From contig NC_067122.1 in assembly GCF_021347895.1 (NCBI RefSeq), positions 10,281,983 through 10,345,982 on the forward strand: a DNA stretch of 64,000 nt. Direction: 5' to 3'. Shown here one piece after another: positions 1-13,140 of the stretch; the stretch's first letter is position 1; each line of letters starts with the position of its first letter. Both the position numbers and the translations under genes were made by a program. The stretch comes from Acanthochromis polyacanthus (taxonomy: Eukaryota > Chordata > Actinopteri > Pomacentridae). Below the pieces are notes generated by a model. The model was not told the origin of the DNA. It ran no database searches and saw only the letters and a program-made list of their open reading frames with translations.

Positions 1-1935
1 ACGCTGAAGATTTGATTGAAATACAAACTGCAACATTCATGTACTTACATTCAATACTGACAGAGGCATGATCTCAAGAAAACATACCGGTGTTACCCCA
101 CTGGATAAGAACTGATGATGATTGCAGACGAGACTAGAAAGGAAGTGCTTGAATAGAGAAGCTGGGTGAGTGCTCCGGAGAGTGTAGGCAGCTGCACTGC
201 AGTAATTAGTCAGTGAACCTCTTTACGGTTAAAGGGCATCTGACCACTGGCCTTGCTTGCTTCGAAGAATGTCAGAGGTTCTTCCCTCTCTCAAATAGGA
301 CTATGATTAACATCAGCAATTACCTGATGAAATTACACTACATTTCTTTTTTTATTTAGACAAAGTTAAATTAATTGCCTATAAGGTGTAGATGGCCAAA
401 GCCATCATAGCAGTTTCACAGCTTAAATAGGCTGTATGAGGTAACACAGATAACATATTTAGAATGTCATCTCTCTCCTTCTCCTACAGTTCTAGTTTAT
501 GCTGTGTTCAGTTAACACTGCCAAGAAAATGTTATTTCAATAAAACACACATTGAGGAGAAATGCTACTTTAAAAAAAAAAACTTAGCTGTTAAAAGTAA
601 TATTAAATGAAAAAAACGTGAGATTTATATATGCAGAGGAAAACCTGTCTGCCATTAAGACACAAGTTGTAAGTATCATAAACTCTGTTTTTCACAAATC
701 CAAATAGAGGAAATCAACAGGTCAAAAGCATTAGGAAATATGCTGAAAAGTCATTAACAGCTTTTCTGTTTTTATAGTTAAAACATGCATGAAGCTTTGT
801 GTTTTTAAGAAATTTTATCTACAGCCAACATTTTACCCATGTACCTATCTTACCTTTGTTAAGTTCTATAAATTAGCTGTCTGATCTCTGCAATTATGTC
901 TGCTGTCATTTATGGTTTAGCTAATGAGCTAACCCCTTGACACCTTGTGAATTTGTTGATGTTTACCTCCTCAGAATTTGAAAAGGTAGGGGGAAAAAGG
1001 GTCTAATATGCACATTAATGAGCACGTCATGCAGACAGCTACTAATGACAACGATGCATTTGGGGCCTCATTTGGTAATGGTGTCACCAGTAACAGCCTC
1101 CTGGCCGTTTGAGTCCCCATGTTTTCATGAATTACCATAGAAGTCCCTCACAAAGTTTCTCTGGTGTGAAAATGTATGTCTCTCTGTTCGAGAGTGGAGG
1201 CAGAAAAGCTTTACATTTGTTTTTCCTTTAACTTTGCACCGGAGAGAGTTACGAGAGCATGTTCCTTTGAAGTAAGACACAAAGGCTTTTATCAGCTCCT
1301 GTGTGGGCTAACCTGAGATTCCTGAGATCAAGCCAGTGTGTTAGAAGATCGAATAGTAATGGTATTGTTACCCAAGGTTTTGTTGTTCTATCAGTGATCT
1401 ACCAGGGAATATCCTTGGTGATTACAAGGACCCCTGTGGTTTCAATCACTGCAAAAAGTGGAAAGAGGAAAGAAGCACAAATATTCACACTGACTGCATA
1501 CAGAAATATAAGTTACTCTGTGACATTGCAGGCAAAATTTCTGTTGGCAGATAATTTTTGTTTGCATATAGTTCAGCTAAATTCTGTGGCTCCTGCCTCA
1601 CCATGACATGATACACAAAATCTCAAGATATGCTGTACGTTGACCCTTTTAACAGTTTCTTTTCGAAGTACAAATAGCAGAACATTGACTAACTGTAGCC
1701 AGAGTTTGTGGCTCTTACACATAGTTAATGCTGGTATTGTTAGCATTATAAGCTCATAAAAAAGACACAGTGAATGAGATTTATTCCTCTTCAGTGGCAG
1801 TAAATACAACACATGGGGTTACTGATAACTGCTGCATTCAGAGCTTATCAAGATATTTAGGCCTGACAAACAGTAATGTGAACTGTGAGGAGCAGTATGG
1901 CACATCACTTGCATTACTACATGCACACACACACA
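1..1935. other. Non-coding unique sequence, no gene seen
   Basis: AT-rich DNA with no recognisable coding frame, RNA gene or transposon end. A short A-run lies near 571-582. The block around 980-1130 is less AT-biased and more complex than its surroundings and could be a conserved non-coding element, but nothing in the single sequence proves it. A short CA run at about 1922-1936 leads into the next repeat. Confidence 0.6.
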
Positions 1936-2204
1936 CGTTTGTTTATCTATACCGGTGGGGACATACCATTGACTCCCATTAATATTTAACCCCCAACCCT
2001 TACCCTAACCCTAACCTTAACCTTGACCAAAACAATGCCTAACCCTAAAGAAACCTTTTTGCACTTTTACTTTTTTCAGTAACAACAACATGGCCAAGAA
2101 AACACTGTTTCCGTCTGTGGGGACCTCATTTTTGGTCCCCACCGTGACACGAGTCCCCACCGAGATAGCGTGGAGTCAGGTCAAAGTCCCCACCGAGATA
2201 GCAG

Positions 2205-2206
<2 letters not shown>
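1936..2206. repeat. Fish interspersed repeat with telomere-like CCCTAA motifs
   Basis: Between a short CA run on the left and a long AC array on the right lies a block containing GTGGGGAC (about 1956), TTGACTCCCATTAATATTTAAC, a run of CCCTAA-type hexamers (2003-2016, again near 2039-2048), then repeated GGGGAC / GTCCCCACCG motifs at 2119-2197. From memory, very similar blocks flanked by (CA)n are scattered through percomorph fish genomes; I do not recall a Repbase name. The CCCTAA motifs are degenerate and part of this dispersed repeat, so they are not by themselves evidence of an old chromosome fusion. Edges are approximate. Confidence 0.6.

Positions 2207-2272
<66 letters not shown>
2207..2272. 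repeat. (AC)33 microsatellite
   Basis: Sixty-six bases of uninterrupted AC dinucleotide directly after the GTCCCCACCG repeat block. Perfect arrays of this length are normally highly polymorphic in fish. The array forms the right flank of the interspersed repeat to its left, matching the short CA run at that repeat's other end. Confidence 0.98.
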
Positions 2273-2275
<3 letters not shown>

Positions 2276-2354
2276 AGAAACTTTCTTGTAGTAGAGCTGG
2301 TTGACAAGCTAAAACACAGGTAACACAGTAACTCTCTCAAAGGGGCATAAATAT

Positions 2355-2445
2355 GCTTCTAGTGACTGTCAAATATCTGCCAGACTCCCAGTCCTTCCAA
2401 CAGAGAATAGGGGATTCTGCCAGACATTTGACAGTCACCATAAGC
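2355..2445. other. Hairpin-forming inverted repeat (pre-miRNA-sized)
   Basis: Two 30-nt arms, 2355-2384 and 2416-2445, are inverted copies with about 26 of 30 positions paired; the 23-nt core (2362-2384 against 2416-2438) pairs at 21 of 23. The loop is 31 nt. Length and shape resemble a microRNA precursor, but the arms match no microRNA I can recall. A remnant of a small palindromic MITE is the main alternative. It lies about 265 bp upstream of the Tc1 element and outside its inverted repeats, so it is not part of that element. Confidence 0.55.
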
Positions 2446-2708
2446 TCCTCATGGCTGGTCAGCTCTGCCTACCAGCTCTCGTCATCATCCATGCTACACT
2501 GAGCAGAGGTCAGTCCATATTCCCCCTGTCCCATGGTGATCCATCACATGCCCTACCATGCCTCCAGCAACATTTTTCCACAATTTATTATTATATCATA
2601 ATTCCATGTGGTCTATAATACAGTATCATTGTATAGTTGATCCTCAAATTACTATTCCTCTGGTACCACCATGAAATTGAAATTATTGTTTTTAGTGAAA
2701 TGTCCAAA
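2446..2708. other. Short unique spacer
   Basis: AT-rich sequence between the hairpin and the Tc1 element. No frame, repeat or RNA signal recognised. Confidence 0.6.
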
Positions 2709-2710
2709 TA

Positions 2711-2923
2711 CACACGTGGACAAAATTGTTGGTACCCCTCAGTTAAAGAAGGAAAAACCCACAATTCTCACTGAAATCACTTGAAACTCACAAAAGTAAC
2801 AATAAATAAAAATTTATTGAAAATTAAATAATCAAAAACAGCCATTACTTTTGAATTGTTGATTAACATAATTATTTAAAAAAACAAACTAATGAAACAG
2901 GCCTGGACAAAAATGATGGTACC
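2711..2923 (+). repeat. Left terminal inverted repeat of Tc1-like element (IR/DR type)
   Basis: The 213-bp repeat holds two direct copies of a 20-nt motif, an outer one at 2717-2736 and an inner one at 2904-2923, matching at 18 of 20 positions. Two direct repeats inside a roughly 200-bp inverted repeat is the IR/DR arrangement known from Sleeping Beauty-like fish Tc1 elements, where the transposase's paired-like domain binds each direct repeat. Confidence 0.95.
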
Positions 2924-3091
2924 TCTATAAAAGATTGAAAACTATTTGACCAGAGTGACATGATTAACTCAGGTGTGTCATTTAATTGACATCACAGGTG
3001 TTTCCAAACTCATAATCAGTCAGTCTGCCTATTTAAAGGGAGACAAGTAGTCACCCTGCTGTTTGGTGAAAAGGTGTGTACCACACTGAAC

Positions 3092-4126
<1,035 letters not shown>

Positions 4127-4132
4127 GTTATG

Positions 4133-4345
4133 GGTACCATCATTTTTGTCCAGCCCTATTTCATTAGTTTGTTTTTTTAAATAATTATGTTAATCAACAA
4201 TTCAAAAGTGATGGCTGATTTTGATTATTTAATTTTCAATAAATTTTTATTTATTGTTACTTTTGTGAGTTTCAAGTGATTTCAGTGAGAATTGTGGGTT
4301 TTTCCTTCTTTAACTGAGGGGTACCAACAATTTTGTCCACGTGTG
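4133..4345 (-). repeat. Right terminal inverted repeat of Tc1-like element (IR/DR type)
   Basis: Inverted copy of 2711-2923, about 98% identical (4 mismatches counted by eye). The inner direct repeat is at 4133-4152 and the outer one at 4320-4339. An AATAAA hexamer at 4238-4243 lies in the transcribed orientation of the transposase and could serve as its polyadenylation signal. Confidence 0.95.
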
Positions 4346-4347
4346 TA

Positions 4348-7300
4348 TTAGTGGATGGAATGCCATCATGTTTGACACAGACATGATGAACTGTTGTAAT
4401 GTTGATGGGCCTTGGGTTTTAATGCAGTTTACAACTACGTACCAAATATACTGTTGCTTACCTTTTAGTACTACAGAATTAACAAATGAGAAAATGCCTA
4501 CAACCTAAACTAAAATGGTGAATCTGCTAAACAATAGCAAGCAGCATTGTTTTGGGGATGTTAACATTTAGTCAAAGCAGTAATTTGCATCATGCTATGT
4601 TCAGTCCAACTTCAACCCTCTGTGAAAAAATACCTTCTCTGGGGCAGGTACATTTCATGGGGAATAGAGCAACACAACAGGTTCTGGGCAAAGAAGCCCA
4701 GGGCTATGTAAAAGAACAAAAACTGGCTTAACTCCTGCTGCAACGCATCATCATCAGGCAAAGCCTAAAGCGGTACCTCAAGCAAAACATCCCCACCAAT
4801 GTGCAGCCCTTTGATTTGCTCTAAAATTTTGGTCTGAGTACCCACTAAGCAGTTGAATAACAGATAAATGGGTTGCTCTTTTCCTCAAGTGTTTCCAATC
4901 AAGGCAGGTATGGTGCCCTTAGTGGCCAATACATTTAACATTCTGAAGGGAGCTCTGGGAAGTGTATTATTAAAACACACCACCAAAAGCCTCAAGGACT
5001 ATGAATAACTAATTGATTAACTTATCAACAAGTTAAGTTAGAACTTATACTTGTGTTTCTTTGAGTAAATGGTGAAGATGGACACGATTGTTTGCCTTCG
5101 GGTATGACAGGCAGTCTGTTGAGGGCAGTGCATCTGAAAACACACAAGAAAAACACACTATTGAAAGGAGTTGCAATGGTAATTTTTAAGTAGAATAAAG
5201 CTGAAAGATATGCAGCATGTCTCATGCATAAATGTATCTGGGGATGCGATACATCAAAGCCTGCAGCTGCTCATGTCTACAACTTGCATCTTTAAACATT
5301 AAAATTGATTTGGTCACACCACTTTATCGTCTGAATTGCTTTAAGCAATGCAGGGAATCACACAGGTCCTACAAACCTTGATGAGTGAATTATTAATATG
5401 AGGACAGTTCAGTTTTTAGCAGTTTATGAAGAACCTGATTCTCATTGCAGTTGTAACATTAGTCTGAAGCATTATGGGCAATTTAGCTGACAAACATACT
5501 CTACAAAAGAACAAAGTTGGGAATTATTATTCTCCTTGGCTGAAAAACAAGTTAAAATGCTTTATATCACAGCAAGATACCATGCTAAATTAATTGTTCT
5601 TGTATGAAATAGTCTCACACACTGACATACTACAAAGTAAGCAAGACTGTTCCAACATTTACAGGTACAAATGAAAAAAAAAAAACTTTTAGCAGAAACT
5701 CAACATCCTAACCAGCAAATTTACGTATTCAGAATTACATCCACTAAGAAAAAAAGCCTAAATATTCATATTGTGTGTTGTGTAATTTTGGCTCTTTAAA
5801 AGCTTAACAATCTCCGATTATTTATTAATGAAGTGCATTTTCTTAGGTAATAGCTAGACCAATTTATTTGGTCGTTTCATCGGATTTGTTGACAATAAGA
5901 TGTTTATTGTCTTTATTATGTGGTGAAATTACCCTACAAGCTATTGCTAATGAATTCAACTGAAAAGCATTTAGGCTGCAATAAGACTGTCATTGATATT
6001 TGTGCTCTTTGTCTGGGTTGCTGCTTTATCGTTCTTAATGCTTTTTCCAGTAGACTCCCTACATACTTACTCAGTAACTGAACATTAAGCATTTGTTAAA
6101 GGTTTATTTCACAGATATATTGCAGAATATCCTGTATTTTAGGCATCGACATCAGCAGTTTAGACTGGTGTGAGTTAGTTGGTTTTTGTGAAATTTAATT
6201 ATCGGATTTATATCTTGATTATGATTTGGGTTAGTTCTACTTCTCAGCTGTTTGCATTTATTACTTTGTGACTTACCTGTAGGACAGTTAATTTGGTATA
6301 CTGTATCGGCCCGTCAGTCTTACATTTTTAATTTTATTTTTGATGTTGTTCTACTAACCTGTCTATCCCTCAAGGTACCACCTCTCTGTTGTGTTATTTG
6401 TTGCTCATTTAGAATTATATTGGTAAATGCCAATGGTTCAATGAAACCAATAGCTGAAATCAAACATTGGAAAGGAAAAATCATTTCATTCTTCTTTTAT
6501 TACTATGAGAATTGCAGCAAAGCCCCATTGGCTTACTTATTACTATTGATTGTGAGGGCCATAATTTACCTTTGTCCCAAAGCAAGCTTTTCACCCCATT
6601 ACACTTTGCTCATGGCTCTTTGGTCAGCGCCAGCCTTAGTCTCAATCATCATTAACACCTGCCCAGTCATTAAATTGAGCACCCAGATAAAGGGACAAAG
6701 ATTATAGATTACATCATTGCTCTCCACCTCACCTTCACTAATGATTTGTGTGGTCTAATGGTTAACATGGCAAAAGGCCACACAGACCAGGAGTACCAAA
6801 ACATCACAAGCTGGGACACTGGAACAAGTGTCAGTGCGTTGGATTGTTTTGTATGTTCACCTCTGACATTTATTACAAGGCAGAGTGCCTTACTGGTCAA
6901 TGAGGCCTGAAGCTGAGTATGCAGTTCATTTTTTAAAACAATCTAGCTGTAGTAATACAAGATGTGTTTACTCACCTGAAACGCATCAGGATATCCTGAA
7001 TGATGGCATAGATGAATGGCACCTTTTAAACTTGACTGTACCTCCTGGATCAATTTATGATAACTGGTTGAAAATATCTGTGTTTTTTATGCATTTATTA
7101 TCTAATCTCTGCAAGTATATATTAAGAAAATTTATAACATTCTCATATATTTTTATATCCGTTTGCTCAGTCCCTTACATTCCCATACTCCGGTAGTTTG
7201 TTAAATTCGAGAGTTTTTTTTAAAAAGTATGAATGTTTTATATTTTACTGTTTTTAATCATTCTTGAAATAAGGCTTAATTTTCCAAAATTGCACTTGCG

Positions 7301-8100
7301 GACTGCTGCAACTGTCATAAGGCGCCAGGCAACGGAGTTTGTCACCTATTTAGTATGTGTATCCACATGTGCCTGTGTGTGCTGCCTTCCATAATATAAC
7401 TGTTTCAAATTCTGCAGAAAAGCCTTTACACAGGTATTTCATAACTTTTCATCCTCTACCAGTTTCTTTCAAACAGTTTCATGCTAAAGTGGAGCCTCAC
7501 AGTTAGCCTGTCGTAAAAAAAACAACTTTTTTTCTCTCTGGAGAAATATAAAGTATAACACTACCAATAATATCCTACACAGATTTTCTTTCCCTCCTAC
7601 AAGTGTCTCATGTATTCAGGATTCAGGTTGGTAAGGCTTAGAGCTGTCCAGGATGTGAATCAATACATCCTTGTCCGTAAAGAATCACTGCCAAAATGGC
7701 ACCCGATAGCCTAGAGAGTAGCAGACCGACAAATCGGGAAATAAATTAGGGTCCTCATCTAGATGGACTTAGCACCCATGTATCATTCAGCAGTTGGATA
7801 ACACACAGACTACCTTGGGAAGATCTGTGAGAAAAGGTCAAGCTTAAGAGATTAGCATTTCTCACAGCTAAATCCCCTGCTAAATAAGTGCGACGTCTTG
7901 TCAGCGTAAACCGACGGAAATTAAATATTTGTATTTTGAAGGAGACATACGAAGAAAATTTAAATTTAGATTGGAAACAGCATAAAGATTAGAAAGCTGT
8001 AAATTAATTTTCTGTCTTACAACTGACAACAAACACAACACCACACTAATAAGATGCTTGTAAATCAGATGTACAGTAACAGTAAATCTCTTCTTGACTG
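4348..8100. other. Non-coding unique sequence
   Basis: No gene or mobile element recognised. The block 6480-6860 has higher sequence complexity and balanced composition and is a candidate conserved non-coding element. A chance open frame of 151 codons (6252-6707, plus strand) overlaps it but has no domain, signal peptide or codon pattern that supports coding. A small hairpin with GACCAA/TTGGTC arms sits at 5857-5873. Confidence 0.55.
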
Positions 8101-11100
8101 AAGAACTTGCTTGTATGATGGAACAAGATATGAGGGGAAAAACAAAAAAAAAAAAAAAAAGCCAGAAAACAGGATCTATTTCCAGTTAGCAGTTGCCAGT
8201 CATTGATTTAAGAGGTAGTTTGACTTTTGGCGCAGTTAGATTCAATCTTTTATTGATCCTCAAAGTGTCAAGTTCTTGTCAGGCAGACCTACAGAACTTC
8301 CTGATGCAATGCCTTGGCAGGAAAAAGAGTAAGTCTGAGCATGTCAGAGAAAAGAGGGAGAAAACAAGAAGGAGACGGAGGTTACTCTATGTGCATATGT
8401 GAGTGAGTGCTGCCAATGTCACGAATATTACAAAGGAAAAAGCAAATGAGCAGTATTGATTGCGTGGGTGGTGGCAGACGTATCACATTGTTGTTTACTG
8501 GCTATTCACACATTTGGGGTCAAAGTGTGGAACAGGGATAGGATGCTGCTCATTATGAGTGAGACCTGGGGTTGCAGCCCAGCACTGCCTGCTAAGCAGC
8601 AGTGATTTAACCAGCACCCCACGGCACTAGAGAGGAAAGTTTATATTGGCTAAACTTTAAATGTCCTCTGACACTCTGACACATTTTGATTCCCAAAGAA
8701 ACAGAAGCTTTTAGTTGTTTACAGAGCTGCAAATGTCAATCACTCTTGCAAGCTTAGGCATCATTGTTGTGTTAATACAGTTCCAACAACACATACCACG
8801 AAATTTCTTGAGGGCTGAGCTTGTTCACATCCTCAGAAATTAAACCAATATGAATGTAATATGCAATTCAGTGCTTGATCAGTGGGGTCAGAAAGTCAAC
8901 AACAGTTTTGAATTACAATGATGGCAGAAAGTTCTACAAAGAAACTCAAAGAGGCTTTCTGAATTAAAAACTATGAGCGATGTTGATGTTCTCAAAGGAA
9001 GCTATTCTTTTTCTTTTTTTGTCAGATGCTAGTCAGTTGTATTTTGTGCATTAGTGGATGTACATTTTACTCCAGATACAAAATGTGCCAGCAAGTATTT
9101 CAACAGTGATGGTTGCTTTGCAGCCATTTTTACAGCCATCGTCACAGATGATGTCTACATATATGCAAAAGGATTTCAGTTTGAAAGAGCCACAGAAGTC
9201 TGTATAAGGATGTAGAATAGGAAGATGAAGGTATAAGTTGACAGTTGAAGTTTTTTTTCCACTGTTAAATAGTTTCAGTTTTTCCTTACTGTTTGTCACC
9301 AAAACTACATGATGAGGTTTTGGAAACTATCATATGTTGGTTGTCACTTTAATAACAATGTAAGAAGCTTGGCTAAGTTTTGGCTCAAATGTGAGCCTTT
9401 CATTACATGTTTCAAGCTTTTCCTGGATTTTCTGAGATACCAGGTTGATTAGTCTGGCCACATTTAATATACATAAGTTGGCTGAAAAGAATCAACAAAA
9501 GCCATAAAATCAATGGGAAAAATATGTTAGCTTGAAAAGTATATGTGATAAACAGGAAGAAAATATGTTTCCCACAAAACTTAACTGAGAGTGAAGTCTA
9601 GTTTAATAGAAATGTGATTTTTGTGGAGATTGGTTTAATTTGGGACATTTATTTGTACTGTTTTGAAAAGTGCAGACAGAATGACTGTTTTGTCATGAAG
9701 GTATAAAGACTTGTACTTCAAAGACAAACAGAAAACAAGGAACAGAGATGACAAAAATAAGAATTTCTTTCTGGACAGAGTAATTGACATCAGTCAAGGA
9801 ATTACAATGAGCAGTAAGGACACACAGAAAGGATGGGTTATCCTGACTGTTGTTTTTTTGACAACATAACTGAATCACAGAAGTTTATCTAATTTATGTA
9901 AACGGTAAATGGTCTGCACTTAAATAACATCTTTCTACTTTAGCAGTACTCAAAATGTTTTACGATGTGTTTTTAGCATTCACACACCAATGGTGACAGA
10001 ACTTCAATGCAAGATGCCTGCCTGCCAACGGGGGCAACTTGGCATCAACATCTAGTGATTCTTGTGAATCTTGAACAGCCTGTTCTACCACTTGATGTAC
10101 TTCTCATGGTTATATCTTTTTTTATTGTTATCGTTAAAGTCACTATTCTGTCTCTTCTTTTACCATTTTGCTGTCATTGTTACGTTGAAAATGTAAATTG
10201 TTAATTCTTCACTGTTGACTTTTCATACTTTGAGCAGCTTTGCCTACTAATGCACATACAAACACAAATAATCTCCACCAAGTAGAAGCATAAAGCAAAT
10301 AAAGTATTTTCTTCTCCAAAGAATGACACACTGCAGTGGACCTGCCTACCACCAATGTCCATTTATTCATCGCCTGACACCAGTGTTCACCAGCATGTGT
10401 TATTGGCAAGTAGCCTGTTGATGCTGCGTTATCTGATGTTCTGTAAACATGAACTGCCGGCTACAATAACCGTTCATGTCAAACCTACTAGTGGTAACTG
10501 CAAGTAGCATATGTTGGGGTTACTGATGTCTTCCAACTGGCATCGGAAATAGTTGTGAAGTGTGTCAGCACATGCAGTAAACGGGATGGCAGTAACACCA
10601 GCGTCAGCAGTTTGAGGTATGAATAAACATCACAATTAACAGTTCACACTGCAATTCACTAAATGTGAGATGTATTGTTTGTAGTCTGTGGAAGGGTTGA
10701 TTTTCAAAATTCTATAAATGACTTTGGATGTTGCTCAGATAAGTAGCACATGAAGAACATTGAAATTGTAAGCATCTAAATTTTTCTTAATTTCTGAAAT
10801 AACAAAAGCGAAGTGGAAATCTAGCAGTGAGGAAGAAAATGGAAACTTAAGAATATTGTTGGATGTCACCATTTCCGCTCACCTGGGGTTAAGAAATGAT
10901 TTCGTTGACTTGTAAAACCTAAAACGGTCAGATTTCTTTTTTTTTTTAACTTTTAGTGCTTTTTCTAATATTGAAATCCTAAATACATGCGTCAGTTGTT
11001 AATTTCTGTGGTAAAAGACAAAGACTGCAGTTCAATAATACAATCTGTTTTAACTCAGATTTAGTTTGAACAAATATTTGACCTGCAGAGTTGTTCATCC

Positions 11101-13140
11101 TTCCACTTAGAATGTCGCTGCTCCAATCTTGGCCTAGAACTGGTAAATAAGTTGTCGAAAGAGGAAAGGAGGACCACATACGAAAATGTGTTTTTCACAG
11201 AGATGAAGACTTGAATACACTTGATTTCTTAAGGTGACAGATTTCTTATTGTGTTGTGGCGTCTGCTTGATTTTTTTTTTTTGTATTTTAGTCTTTGTCA
11301 TTGATTATCTTTGTCTGTCTTTGTTGAATGGTTATTTTTTCCCTGTTTTTCTTTGACAGAAAAGCTTTTGAATAAAAATGTGTTGGCAAACGACTGTGAG
11401 ACACTGACATTTATGAAATATTTGGCAAATATATGTAAAAAAAAAGAAGAAGCAATGCACAGAAAAAAAACACAAACCCAAATACACAAAGAAACATCTT
11501 GTTTATATCCTTGAATGTCAACAAAAATCATAATAATATTGTAATCTACCCTTGACATTAAATAGGACAATGTATAGGTCCATTCAGTCTACAGGCTCTC
11601 GTCTGATATGTGAGAAAATGAGGAACGGAAATAATAGTCCACCCACAGTGGATATTAACACGTCTGAGTTCACTTTGAGTGTCCACCTTGCCTGGTTCTG
11701 GCTTAATTTCACAAATTGCAATGTCACAGGGGCTTTTGCAAACTGCATTGACTTTTTCTAGGTATATTTAAAGTCAGAACAGTGACAGAGACCAAATTAT
11801 TTAGTCACAGGTTGCTTTAATTCAGTTGAGCTGTCACTCTCCTACATCAAATCCTCCAATGCCTTATGAGATCTTTTAATACAATTTATTCAAAGTCATG
11901 AACAAGAACTATTTATACAAGTGGTCCACAGCATGTTGGTGACAAAAGGATGTTAGCTGTTGTACTGTACAGACTGTCACAGAGACAGCAAAGTGACCCT
12001 GTGATGAATGCACAATTGTCATATTGAAATTGAATGATTTATGTTATTGCAACTTAAGTTAATTATGAAAGTTAATTAATTCAGCACAATAATGTTATAT
12101 CCTGAATACAATACCACAGTATGGACGTAAGTAATAACCTGACCTGTTGCCACCAGGACAATAGTTACATCAACATCTATTCAGCTTATCACAAAAGCTG
12201 ACTAATAGTGTTTGAGAATTCTGTTTTCCTTACAGTGCATGTAACAAAATGCAACAAATGGAATTGGGCTGAATAATTATTTAGTCACTGTAAGCCTACT
12301 TGTACATGCAGCCAGGCAGCATTTTCATTGTATATAAATCATCTTGTTTTACTTCCACAGTAATAGAGGCTACTACTCAATAAATTACACACAGAAAGTC
12401 AAAATCTGTGACTCAGGACTCCACAGTCGGGTATTTCTCTTATCACACATCAGCTAAATGCAATTCACATTGCTTCTGGTGATAAGCCAATTGATTTCTA
12501 CCCAGAGTGCAGGATATTGGGGGTAAAAAAAAAAAAAAAGAAAGGTGACTTTTTTTAACAGACATAGATCAAGGGATTCATTTTGTGCCATCTTGACTTA
12601 CAGCTGCATAACCTTGAGTGACACTGGCAGCTGTCAATGATGGCAACGAGCACACTGTAGTGAGAATGAAGCAGAGAAATACCTGGCTGGAAGGAAGACA
12701 GAGAGAAATCAATTAAAAAGGATGCAGATAACGTCTGACATTTCTGCTAACACCAAAGAGATTTTTATCTATGAGATGAATGTTTGAGCTGGGATGGTTT
12801 GATTGGGCTGTCCTCTTCGACAGCTGGGGCTGCAGAAAGGCCAGGTTGCACTCTGCTGCGAGAAAAGTATCATCTATGGCCTCTTTTTTTTTAAATTGTC
12901 ATTTTTTTTCTTAATTTTGCCTTCGTTTTTTGTTATGCTGTCATATAATGCCTTTTGAAGATTTTCTACGTCAAATTTACTACATGTATCGACAATTTTT
13001 TTTTTATATACCTACAACAACTATCTGATAAGTGTTAGGAACCCAACATGATACTGTTAATAGCTCAAGTGTGGAAAATGTGTAATTGTTCCACATAACA
13101 TACAACAGACATGGCTCATTAAAATTGTAATTAAAGTGTA
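8101..13140. other. Non-coding unique sequence with A/T runs
   Basis: No gene recognised. Homopolymer runs include A17 at 8144-8160, T12 at 11271-11282 and A15 at 12525-12539. The stretch 12600-12870 is compositionally richer than its flanks and could be conserved non-coding DNA. Text around 8500-8640 has a GGTTGCAGCCC motif reminiscent of a decayed tRNA-derived SINE, too degraded to call. Confidence 0.5.

Noticed and set aside
2003..2048. Interstitial telomere from chromosome fusion
   Set aside because: Only a few degenerate CCCTAA units, embedded in what looks like a dispersed fish repeat with GGGGAC/GTCCCC motifs.
6252..6707. Plus-strand open frame of 151 codons
   Set aside because: No family resemblance or domain and no flanking splice signals; length is within chance for AT-rich sequence of this size.
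8500..8640. tRNA-like or SINE-like segment around GGTTGCAGCCC
   Set aside because: Too diverged; no A box at the right spacing and no tail or target duplication.
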